Part shown: positions 24,128 to 32,159 of the stretch, in pieces
How the letters are laid out: each line of letters begins with the position of its first letter
How positions within the stretch are numbered: the first letter of the stretch is position 1
Source: NIOZ-UU13 sp035528395
GTDB lineage: Bacteria > Planctomycetota > Phycisphaerae > Sedimentisphaerales > Anaerobacaceae
Assembly (NCBI GenBank): GCA_035528395.1
Contig: DATKYR010000302.1
Coordinates: 29,390 to 93,389, forward strand
Direction: 5' to 3'
DNA: 64,000 nucleotides
Notes under the pieces: model-generated
What the model saw: the letters and a program-made list of their open reading frames with translations, nothing else
What the model was told of the DNA's origin: nothing
The model's database searches: none
Translations under genes and position numbers: made by a program

Positions 24128-26920
24128 TTACTCTTTCGCCCCGTGCCTGCGCAACAGTTCAATAATTTCCTTGTGCCCTTTCTCTTTCGCCAAAGACATG
24201 GGAGTCTTACCATCTCTGGTTTTGGCGTTCACATCAACACTCTTGCTGATAAGCAGTTCGGCTACAGCCTTATGGCCGCCACTTGCTGCGATATGCAAAG
24301 GTGTGTTGCCACGCTCGATTTCCTTTACGTTGGGATTTGCTCCTTTGTCAAGAAGCATCCGGATTATATCAGTGTAGCCATTCCTCGCTGCGATATGCAG
24401 GGGTGTTTGGCCCCAGGTATCCCTTGCATTGACATCAGCGTCTTTGGCGACCAAGAGTTCAGCTAAATCTGTGGGCCAGCTGTAAAGTGCAAGGTGCAGG
24501 GGCATCAAATTACGTCCGTCCTTTATGTTTACATCGGCGCCCTTGGCGAGAAGCAGTTCGGCTAGAGCCTTATGGCCTTCCCTCGCTGCGATATGCAGGG
24601 GTGTGCGGCTGCGCTTGTCGGACTTTGCATCGACATCAGCGCCTCTGGTGATAAGCAGTTCTGCGATATCCTTGTGACCTTTCAAGGCTGCCACGTGGAG
24701 GGCAACCCCCCCCTCGCCTTTAGCATTGACATCTGCTCCTTTGTCAAGCAGATCTTCTACTGCCTGCCTGTCTCCCGATGCGACAGTCGCATGGAGCAGA
24801 GCCCATTTAGCTGCTGTTGTGTCTCCTGTCTTGGTGATGAGAGCTTCCACCATAGCCCGGTCACCGCCCAAGACGGCATCATGTAGCGGGGTAATCGGAT
24901 AATTCTGCGACTTGAGGTGAATATAGGCTCCATGTGATACGAGAAGCACAGCGATGTCAACGTCCCCGTTCCAAACGGCCCAGTTGAGGGGGCTTCCCAA
25001 GGGGTGGTAGTCACCTCCATCGGCGTTCGGATTGGCTCCCCTTGCGAGAAGCCAGTCAATCATGTCCTTGTGGCCTTCGCGTATGGCCCAGTGCAGGGGA
25101 GTCTGGTTCGCAGGTTCGGTATGGACGTCGGCGTGAAGATAGCTGGGTGTCGTCCAGCTCCAGCCATCGGGAGTCTTAGGTTCGCCATTGACGTCGGCCC
25201 CTTTGGCAAGCAGCAGTTCCGCCACTTCCCTGTGGTTGCCCGCTGCTGCGTGGTGCAGGGCAGTGTATCCCGCTTGCGTTTGGGAGTAGACGTCTGAGCC
25301 ATTTGTCAGGAGTAACTCCACGATTGCTGTGTGCCCTCCTGCCGCTGCTGCATGTAACAGGGTCAGGCCGCCCTGCTCAAACGTCTCTTGTGCCTTGCCA
25401 TTTTCGATTAGGCTCTGCACCCGTGACAGGTCACCCTTGTAGGCAGACATCAAGTCAGTCGAAAAGGTTGCCCCATGGGCAACCATCAGACCGAACGTAT
25501 CGGTTTGCCCCAGTTCGAAGGCAATCATGGCTGGGCTCATACCCTTCTTGTCTCTGGCATTGACGTCAGAACCAGCAGAGACCAGCAGCTTGACGGTTGA
25601 TATTTGCCAATTCCGGGCTGCGACGTGCAATGGAATCCATCCCCTGGGATCCCGGGCATTGGGATTAGCGCCGGCTTCCAGTAGCAGTTTGATCATAGCC
25701 CTGTTCCCTCCGGGGGTGGCGACCGCGGCGTACAACGGTGTGCACCCATCCTTGTTCTTGGCTTCCAGGTCTGCCCCTTGGGCGATGGCTAACCTCATGT
25801 GCTTGACATTGTTGCGTCCGATGGCTCGGAAGAGCGCAGCAGTGGCTGCGGCTGGCTCAGCGGGCCGAGTTTGTGCACAGGCTACTCCGATGACAAGGCA
25901 TGCCGCCACAATACTCACTGCTAAGGCCCATATCGCTCCGGCCCGCGGATTGCCACATTTATCTTTCAGGATGCGGCGGACCCTGCCGGCCAGACCTTTC
26001 TTGCTGCGCACGACAGCAGGTACGAACGCCATCTGTCCACCGGGTATCAAATCAAGCAGCGACTCTGCGTAGTCTGTGCCAGTCTGGCCGTTGGCTACGA
26101 CCCAGTCGTCGCAGGCCTGCTCACTTAGTCTGACCAGCCGAGACTTTGCCCACCATACAAGCGGGTGCCACGGGAGGATACAAACCACCAGCTCCGCGAA
26201 TAATCCGCTTATATGGTCTCGGCGTTTCCAGTGCGCCAGCTCGTGACAAAGCACGCCGGCCCAGTCAACTCCATTGTCAAATTGCCCGGCTGCGCTCGGC
26301 ACTAACAGAACAGGTCTGCGCCTCCAACACCATATCACCGGACTGCGAACGCTCCGGCTGCTGTGAACCATTACATCCTTGTCAATTCCGAGTTTGGCTC
26401 TGGCCAGATTCAATGCTTCTTTAATCCTCTCACATTCCAGAGGCAGCGCCCGACCAAGCAGGCGAACGCCTAACATAAATGTTATAAGCAGTCGAGCAAA
26501 TAAAATCAAACTTGCTGCAATCCACACATATAAAATGACTGAGCGCCAGGGGAATTCGGCACTTTCTGAACCAGCCATAGCGGATGGTAAATCCTTTTCA
26601 ATAAGACCAGGATTATGCTCAAAATTCTCAGCCGAGATGATTCCAGGGGCCCCATAATTACTTCCCCTTGTCAAATCTTCGGCCGGCGATTGGATTGCGA
26701 CCGGCTCGGCTACAAACACACCTAATTCATAGTGCTTAACCAATATGCTCATAATCGGCACAATCACCGCTGCAATCATCGCTAAAAACAGCACCTGATG
26801 TGCCCTTGACGAGCGATGTCTCAGGATGAAACTGCCAACAAGTCCGGCCACAATAAAAATCGTGCTCTGCCATATACAGCTCGACAGCGAAAAGCCTCTC
26901 AGGAATATTTCGCCTATCAT
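24128..26920 (-). CDS. M56 (BlaR1-like) metallopeptidase fused to an ankyrin-repeat array
   Basis: 930 residues; ATG 26920 overlaps the upstream repressor stop by ATGA. Residues 1-350 form the BlaR1-type membrane module: helices near 18-35, 43-62, 127-150 and 329-348, the zinc motif HELAH at 226-230, and SEQACDDWV near 267 supplying the third ligand. The remaining 560 residues are about sixteen ankyrin repeats (typical unit: GHTAIVELLLTNGSDV, TPLHIAAREGHKALAELLLA), most with an intact TPLH turn, with a less regular stretch around 580-640. In BlaR1 the region after the fourth helix is extracytoplasmic, so the ankyrin array would be an exported ligand or protein sensor in place of the penicillin-binding domain. 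Function in repressor cleavage is inferred from pairing. Confidence 0.9.
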   Translation of the reverse strand: MIGEIFLRGFSLSSCIWQSTIFIVAGLVGSFILRHRSSRAHQVLFLAMIAAVIVPIMSILVKHYELGVFVAEPVAIQSPAEDLTRGSNYGAPGIISAENFEHNPGLIEKDLPSAMAGSESAEFPWRSVILYVWIAASLILFARLLITFMLGVRLLGRALPLECERIKEALNLARAKLGIDKDVMVHSSRSVRSPVIWCWRRRPVLLVPSAAGQFDNGVDWAGVLCHELAHWKRRDHISGLFAELVVCILPWHPLVWWAKSRLVRLSEQACDDWVVANGQTGTDYAESLLDLIPGGQMAFVPAVVRSKKGLAGRVRRILKDKCGNPRAGAIWALAVSIVAACLVIGVACAQTRPAEPAAATAALFRAIGRNNVKHMRLAIAQGADLEAKNKDGCTPLYAAVATPGGNRAMIKLLLEAGANPNARDPRGWIPLHVAARNWQISTVKLLVSAGSDVNARDKKGMSPAMIAFELGQTDTFGLMVAHGATFSTDLMSAYKGDLSRVQSLIENGKAQETFEQGGLTLLHAAAAGGHTAIVELLLTNGSDVYSQTQAGYTALHHAAAGNHREVAELLLAKGADVNGEPKTPDGWSWTTPSYLHADVHTEPANQTPLHWAIREGHKDMIDWLLARGANPNADGGDYHPLGSPLNWAVWNGDVDIAVLLVSHGAYIHLKSQNYPITPLHDAVLGGDRAMVEALITKTGDTTAAKWALLHATVASGDRQAVEDLLDKGADVNAKGEGGVALHVAALKGHKDIAELLITRGADVDAKSDKRSRTPLHIAAREGHKALAELLLAKGADVNIKDGRNLMPLHLALYSWPTDLAELLVAKDADVNARDTWGQTPLHIAARNGYTDIIRMLLDKGANPNVKEIERGNTPLHIAASGGHKAVAELLISKSVDVNAKTRDGKTPMSLAKEKGHKEIIELLRRHGAKE

Positions 26921-27309
26921 TTTTTGCTCTCCTTTCTTTTCTGGTCAATCATTTTCCGAAGCTCTCCAAGCTCCTCGTCACTGAGCTTGTTCTGACGCAT
27001 CAGATGCTGAAACATCAAAAGGGCGTCCCCATCGAACATTCGCTCCATAAATTTGTGCACCGAGCTGGCGCCGGCTTCTTCGCGGGTCCGCGTCGGTGTA
27101 TAGATATAGACTTTCCCCTCAGTGCGATGTCGCAGCCAGCCAGCCTTCTCTAACTTCTGCATTGCCGTAAGAATCGTCGTGTAGGCGAGCTTCTTCTTAT
27201 GGCTAAGCCGTTTGCGTACCTGATGGACACTCGCCTCACCAAGCTCCCAGACATCCTCGATTACCGCACGCTGCAACCGCCCCAAATCATCAAGCAACTT
27301 ACCACTCAT
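26917..27309 (-). CDS. BlaI/MecI-type transcriptional repressor (second pair)
   Basis: 130 residues from ATG 27309, 8 bases after GGAGG; the Met five codons earlier lies on the ribosome-binding site itself. Winged-helix region: LQRAVIEDVWELGEASVHQV, RKRLSHKKKLAYTTILTAMQ, LEKAGWLRHRTEGKVYIYTP, closely following BlaI/MecI. The C-terminal part (SSVHKFMERMFDGDALLMFQHLM) is the dimerisation region. It is co-translated with the M56-ankyrin gene through ATGA. It is clearly a paralogue of the repressor at 23438-23821, but its putative operators (27351-27382) have different half-sites, suggesting the two systems do not cross-regulate. No beta-lactamase target is seen. Confidence 0.88.
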   Translation of the reverse strand: MSGKLLDDLGRLQRAVIEDVWELGEASVHQVRKRLSHKKKLAYTTILTAMQKLEKAGWLRHRTEGKVYIYTPTRTREEAGASSVHKFMERMFDGDALLMFQHLMRQNKLSDEELGELRKMIDQKRKESKK

Positions 27310-27350
27310 AACATTAACCTCCATATCTTAAAACAAACCTCGATAAATGC

Positions 27351-27382
27351 TACTTTGCCCCAAAGTACTACGCACCATAGTA
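27351..27382. promoter_or_regulatory. Twin palindromic operators for the second BlaI-type repressor
   Basis: TACTTTG-ccc-CAAAGTA (27351-27367, perfect) and TACTACG-cac-CATAGTA (27366-27382, one mismatched pair) share a 7-3-7 layout and the half-site TACTNNG; they abut with a 2-base overlap. They lie 42-73 bases upstream of the repressor start. TACTA-type half-sites resemble those of characterised BlaI/MecI operators. Binding is inferred. Confidence 0.6.
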
Positions 27383-27549
27383 TTTGTCAACAAAAAAATA
27401 AAAAAAATCCCAAAATTTTTTTAATCCCCCGTTTTTACCCTCAAAAAAGTATAAAAAAGGCCCCTACGTTAATTTTGTGCAGAGGTCCCAAAGCCGAATG
27501 ACTGAATAAACACCGCAGCAAATCAACCAATTCTCTAATCCCTAATTCA

Positions 27550-27780
27550 CTAATTCTTGGAATTTTTCTCCTTTTCCAGATATTTCGCGATTTGTTTCAA
27601 CTGCTCGCATATCTCTTTGTTCTGTCGAAGGAGAGCCTCAATTTGTGAATGTATTGTTTTCGAGCCGAGGATGCTCTGGGCGAAGACCAGGAAAAACATC
27701 AGTGCCACCGCCCCGCCGATAGCGATAAAGCTAACGGCCCACAAAATCTTCTCTACAAGCTCGAGCAAACCGGCATCCAT
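27550..27780 (-). CDS. Small membrane protein with coiled-coil tail
   Basis: 76 residues from ATG 27780 (GAGGG about 10 bases upstream; a longer frame starts at 27813). One or two hydrophobic segments (VEKILWAVSFIAIGGAVALM, then FFLVFAQSIL) are followed by a polar heptad-like helix (SQIEALLRQNKEICEQLKQI and AKYLEKEK). Topology is probably N-out with a cytoplasmic coil. No family is recognised. It stands 220 bases upstream of the second BlaI/M56 pair on the same strand, but the operators between them make separate transcription likely. Small proteins of this shape often serve as regulators or assembly partners of larger membrane complexes; that is a guess here. Confidence 0.55.
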   Translation of the reverse strand: MDAGLLELVEKILWAVSFIAIGGAVALMFFLVFAQSILGSKTIHSQIEALLRQNKEICEQLKQIAKYLEKEKNSKN

Positions 27781-28057
27781 CGTACCGTAACCCTCGAATA
27801 TGAAACGCTGCAAACATCCACCCGTCTTTCGACCACCTACTTACAATAACCAAATCCCTAATACCGGTCAAACCAAAAACTTGTCCTACCTGTCCCGCAC
27901 CAAACCTGTCCTGAGTGTAATCGAAGGGCGAAGGGAATCCTCCCATTTTTAAATACTAAAAAAATCCTTGTCCTTTATACCTCAAGTACTATATTATTAC
28001 ACGTTTTGAAGCTGTTTAACCAAGGACTTTCAAACAAGCTTTTTGGAGACTTAAAAA

Positions 28058-30088
28058 GTGGCTGATACTGGCGATATACGTAACATTGTTCTTTTAGGGC
28101 ACGGCGGAAGCGGCAAAACCTCTCTGGCCGAGGCAATGCTCCACAAATCCGGTGCAACGAACCGTCTTGGAAGCGTCGACGACAAAACAAGCATCTGCGA
28201 CTACTACGATGAGGAAAAAGAACATCAGCATTCTATTCAGTCAGCGCTCGCCCACATCAACCACGCTGGTAAGCTGATAAACATTATCGACACGCCGGGC
28301 TATCCCGATTTTATCGGCCCGGCTATCAAAACGATACCCGCCGCTGAGACGGCGGTCATCGTTATTAGCGCACCAGCCGGCATAGAAACCAACACACGCA
28401 AAATGTTCCAATTAGCTGCAGAAGCTAACATGCCCCGCCTCATCGTCATAAATAAGATGGACGCCGAAAATGTTGCTTTCCCTGAGCTGATAAAAGGTAT
28501 TCAGGAAACTTTCGGCTCGCAATGTCGATGTGCTAATCTGCCCGCCGCAGACAAAACATCCGTTATCGACTGCATCGAGAATGAAACCGGCGATTCGCCC
28601 CTGATGGATGTGGCCCAGGCCCATACCGAGCTAATCGAAAGCGTCATAGAGGCAGATGACGACCTAATGGAAAGCTACCTCGGCGGCGAAGAAATATCCG
28701 CTGAAAAAATAGCTTCGGTATTCGTAGAGGCCTTAAAAGCCGACACTCTTATCCCAATACTTTTCACCGATGCCCGCAGAGAAACCGGTGTCCAGGAGCT
28801 CCTGGACATCATTGTAAAATACACGCCGTCGCCTCGCCAGGTAAAGCCCGCTCAGCTTAAAGACGGTGACAGCTTAACGGAGCTGGCGGCCGACCCTGCA
28901 GGGCCATTGGCCGGATTGGTCTTTCGTGTCAGCTTCGACCAACGCTCAAATATGAAGTACTCCTCAATCCGCATCTTCAGCGGCACTCTTACGTCAGAGA
29001 CAAATCTGCTGCGCAATGACGAGAAGAAGGGCATTCGGCCGGGACATACCTTAAAATCTCAGGGCGGCGAAAATAAAGAAATCAATGCCGGTGTAGCCGG
29101 TGACATTATAACTTTAGCCAAGGTTGAGGAGCTGAAAACAGGCGACCTCATACACGATGGCAAAGCGGCCGGCAAATTCGAACTGCCCCCCGTGCCCGAA
29201 CCGATGTTTTCTTTGGCATTTGAGCCGGCCACAAGAGGGGATGAACAGAAAATCAGCTCTGCTCTTGAGAGATTGTGCGAAGAGGATCCCTGCTTTAAGG
29301 TCAGCAGAGATACCCAGACTAAGGAGCTGGTTGCAAACGGCCTTGGCGATCTGCATTTGCGGATAATGCTCGAGAAGATGAAGAACCGCTACAAGCTGTC
29401 AGTAACAACCAAGGAGCCGAAGATTCCTTACCGTGAGACGATTACCGCTAAAGCCGAGGGCCATTACCGCCATAAGAAGCAGACCGGCGGAGCAGGACAA
29501 TTCGGCGAAGTCTATCTTCGCATCGAGCCGGCCGAGCGCAATTCCGACCCGCCCCTGCAGTACAACTGGGATATTTTTGGTGCTTCAATTCCCGGCCAAT
29601 ATGAGCCGGCGGTGGCTAAGGGCATTAATGAGGTAATGCAGAACGGCGTTGTAGCGGGGTTTCCATTACAGGACATTTCAGTTTCTGTTTACGACGGCAA
29701 ACACCATCCCGTCGATTCAAAAGAAGTGGCGTTCCGCGCAGCGGGCAAGGGTGCATTTACCGACGCCGTTAAAAAAGCCAACCCCGTCTTACTTGAGCCG
29801 ATAGTCAATATTGAAGTTACAGTCCCCGCGGAAAATATGGGCGATATCGCCGGCGACCTGGCCTCGAAACGTGGAAGGGTCCTCGGCCAGGATATGTTGG
29901 CCGGCAATTTCATTATTATTAAAGCGCAGGTTCCGTTGTCGGAGGTTACTCAATATAACAGCCAGCTCAAAAGCGTTACCGGCGGACGCGGCAGCTACTC
30001 GATGTCACTCAGCCATTATGAAATAGTCCCGCCCAACGTCCAGCAGCAAATCATCGCTCAATACGCAAAGAAAAAAGACTCAGAGTAG
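28058..30088 (+). CDS. EF-G-like translational GTPase paralogue
   Basis: 676 residues, GTG start at 28058 with GGAG 9 bases upstream. Domain order follows EF-G: the G domain has P-loop GHGGSGKTS (14-22), DTPGYPDF (79-86) and NKMD, then domain II, domain III (EDPCFKVSRDTQTKE), domain IV (KQTGGAGQFGEVYLRIEP) and domain V (GRVLGQDMLAGNF). The switch II His of true EF-G (DTPGH) is Tyr here, and the P-loop lacks the usual DHGKTT, as in the EF-G-like subfamily found beside canonical EF-G in many bacteria. It is therefore probably not the main translocase; a specialised or recycling-type role is inferred. No ribosomal-protein or tuf genes are nearby. Confidence 0.88.
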   Translation: MADTGDIRNIVLLGHGGSGKTSLAEAMLHKSGATNRLGSVDDKTSICDYYDEEKEHQHSIQSALAHINHAGKLINIIDTPGYPDFIGPAIKTIPAAETAVIVISAPAGIETNTRKMFQLAAEANMPRLIVINKMDAENVAFPELIKGIQETFGSQCRCANLPAADKTSVIDCIENETGDSPLMDVAQAHTELIESVIEADDDLMESYLGGEEISAEKIASVFVEALKADTLIPILFTDARRETGVQELLDIIVKYTPSPRQVKPAQLKDGDSLTELAADPAGPLAGLVFRVSFDQRSNMKYSSIRIFSGTLTSETNLLRNDEKKGIRPGHTLKSQGGENKEINAGVAGDIITLAKVEELKTGDLIHDGKAAGKFELPPVPEPMFSLAFEPATRGDEQKISSALERLCEEDPCFKVSRDTQTKELVANGLGDLHLRIMLEKMKNRYKLSVTTKEPKIPYRETITAKAEGHYRHKKQTGGAGQFGEVYLRIEPAERNSDPPLQYNWDIFGASIPGQYEPAVAKGINEVMQNGVVAGFPLQDISVSVYDGKHHPVDSKEVAFRAAGKGAFTDAVKKANPVLLEPIVNIEVTVPAENMGDIAGDLASKRGRVLGQDMLAGNFIIIKAQVPLSEVTQYNSQLKSVTGGRGSYSMSLSHYEIVPPNVQQQIIAQYAKKKDSE

Positions 30089-30603
30089 CCATCTTATTAT
30101 TCTGAGCACGTCGTCGACCTCAGGGGTAAACTCCGCGAAGAATCTCTGCACACTATCGGACGGCTGGTGGTTCAAGACCTCGTACATTACGACAGACAAA
30201 ATATGAATGGTCGTATGTTATTGGTTCGGTTTGTCCGCAAACTGGTTAGAGCATAGGTCTGTTGTCGCCATATATCAATGGCAAATTCAGAGTCGAGTGT
30301 TTAAATCAGAATTGGTTCTTGTCACTGGCCGATGCCAGCGATAGAATTGAGTCGTGGCGAATGGATTATAATCACTACCGGCCAAACAGTTCCGACTTGT
30401 CGTGAGGCTGCATGGCTCCGGCGGCGTTTTGTTGTTCTGGGCCAGGCTATGCTCCGCCTGCCCCAGAACAGGGAGAAAGAATGTGAAAACCTCTCATAAG
30501 ACTTGGTATAAAAAGCGGGGGCAAGCCATTATGAGCAAACGATAAAATAATCTCGTCGGAGAATTTATATTTGACGTCGGTGAACAACAAGTACATAAAG
30601 TAG
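30089..30603. other. Intergenic region with a hairpin
   Basis: 515 bases after the EF-G-like gene. A strong imperfect stem lies at 30434-30469: GTTCTGGG-c-CAGGC pairs with GCCTG-c-CCCAGAAC around an 8-base loop, with no T-run. A short open frame near 30110-30255 (reading LREESLHTIGRLVVQD) has no start signal or recognisable family. Nothing else was seen. Confidence 0.4.
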
Positions 30604-32157
30604 ATGCAAGTGAGTATTAAGGTGGCTACGTTAGAAGCTAAATACAAAGAACATAAAGACGATGTCATTAACTTACTTATTCTTATTCTTATCGCATCCG
30701 TACTCGGAGTTTACCTGATTGCCACAACAGTCCTTATTGCCAAGGACGGCGTCTATTACATTGAGCGGGCACAAAAGCTTTCAAGCGACCCTGTTGGTAT
30801 TATAAAGGGGCATCCTCCCGGTTATCCATTTCTCATTTTTATAGCTCATAGATTCGTGACTCTGTTTACCGATAACTCATCAGTATTTATCTGGATATAT
30901 ACGGCCCAAAGTGTAACGTTGTTATGCAGATTAATTGCGCTAATTCCTTTATATTTTATAGGAAAGTTTTTGGTTGGAAGCAAAAGAAGTTTCTGGGCAA
31001 TTCTTATCCTCATAATACTGCCTTATCCTGCGGAGTTTGGAAGTGATGCATTGAGGGATTGGCCTCATATCTTGTTTCTGTCCACAGGCCTTTTATTCTT
31101 AATTTGGGGCAGCAGATTCGGAAAGTGGTGGATGTTTGCAATTGCTGGCTTAGCAGCGGGACTTGGTCATACAATACGAGAGGAATGCACACAAATAGTA
31201 ATATATGGAATCTTGTGGTTGTTAATCAGTTTGTTTCTTCCAAGGGGGAATATAAGTAGGCTCAAAGCTATTCGCCTAACACTGATCCTTCTAATCGGAT
31301 TTGCAATTCCAGCAGCGCCTTATATGAAGGTAAGAGGAAGAGTTTTGCCACCAAAACTAAAAAGGGTTATCAGTTGTAACACCCCGTGGCAGTCCAGTGG
31401 GCTTGAACAAAGTGGCTTTGATGATACCGTAGCAGTATACACAGCTTCAGGGATGCCAACCGATATACTAAAAGCTCTTGGTCAGCTCGGCGAGAAAATC
31501 AGTGACAATCTGATGCACTTTTTTATACTGCCGCTGGCGGTTGGCCTTTACCAGCATTTCCGCAAACTACGAAGGACTTTGCTTACTGAAAGGTTCTTTA
31601 TACTTGCCTTGATGATCCTGTATCTGGCAATGATGGTAATGCTTCATAAACATTACGGCTATATAAGTAGAAGGCATTGTATGCCTATGGTGGTCTTTAC
31701 CGTTTTTTATATACCAGTAGGTTTACAGATAATTGCACGCTGGCTAAGTAAGAGGGCTTCTAAAAGCAGTCTAAGCATAAAGAGAAACAGACAACGCTGG
31801 TTTTTTATACTTGTGGCAGTAGGCTTTAGTATTTGTACGGCTAAGTTCGATAGGATAACACCGCTGGGTTGGAAAATGCAAGGCTATATTGATACGGCGA
31901 AATGGCTGAAAGAAAATACCAGCGAAAAAGATCTAATCGCAATGGCAGATTCGCGGATTGGCTTTTATGCACAAAGGTCAAGCAGGAGAATGGATGGAGA
32001 GAAAATCCCCGGAAATACCACATACGTAGTAAAATTCTTAGATGGCAAGCAAGCAGAGGACGGTATAACCTTTAACAGAGAAGTGCGAAAACGATATTCG
32101 GTGTGGATGAATAAGAAGAAAACGAAAAAAAGAATTGTTATTTACGAGGTGCTTTAG
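30604..32157 (+). CDS. Polytopic membrane protein, GT-C type glycosyltransferase-like
   Basis: 517 residues with about ten predicted membrane helices (LLILILIASVLGVYLIATT, FWAILILIILP, IRLTLILLIGFAIP and others). An early acidic loop follows the first helix (LIAKDGVYYIERAQKL), where a catalytic Asp is found in GT-C enzymes of the PMT/ArnT/GT39 type. GHPPGYPFLIF is the typical substrate-access loop of that group. A soluble tail (WLKENTSEKDLIAMADSRIG) resembles the periplasmic end of these proteins. It would transfer a sugar from a polyprenyl carrier to a lipid, glycan or protein outside the membrane. It converges with a sugar-phosphate transferase gene (2 bases between stops), so both are probably part of one envelope-polysaccharide locus. 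Acceptor unknown. Confidence 0.7.
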   Translation: MQVSIKVATLEAKYKEHKDDVINLLILILIASVLGVYLIATTVLIAKDGVYYIERAQKLSSDPVGIIKGHPPGYPFLIFIAHRFVTLFTDNSSVFIWIYTAQSVTLLCRLIALIPLYFIGKFLVGSKRSFWAILILIILPYPAEFGSDALRDWPHILFLSTGLLFLIWGSRFGKWWMFAIAGLAAGLGHTIREECTQIVIYGILWLLISLFLPRGNISRLKAIRLTLILLIGFAIPAAPYMKVRGRVLPPKLKRVISCNTPWQSSGLEQSGFDDTVAVYTASGMPTDILKALGQLGEKISDNLMHFFILPLAVGLYQHFRKLRRTLLTERFFILALMILYLAMMVMLHKHYGYISRRHCMPMVVFTVFYIPVGLQIIARWLSKRASKSSLSIKRNRQRWFFILVAVGFSICTAKFDRITPLGWKMQGYIDTAKWLKENTSEKDLIAMADSRIGFYAQRSSRRMDGEKIPGNTTYVVKFLDGKQAEDGITFNREVRKRYSVWMNKKKTKKRIVIYEVL

Positions 32158-32159
32158 TT

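Noticed and set aside
24130..25750. DNA repeats of about 99 bases resembling a repeat array or CRISPR
   Set aside because: The period is that of 33-residue ankyrin units in the M56-ankyrin gene; no identical repeats with unique spacers.
20067..26920. Penicillin-binding sensor domain as in true BlaR1
   Set aside because: No SxxK / SxN / KTG motif set was seen after the fourth helix in either M56 protein, so a beta-lactam sensor is not supported.
30110..30255. Short open frame after the EF-G-like gene
   Set aside because: No ribosome-binding site, no recognisable family, and it lacks its own start codon near the 5' end.
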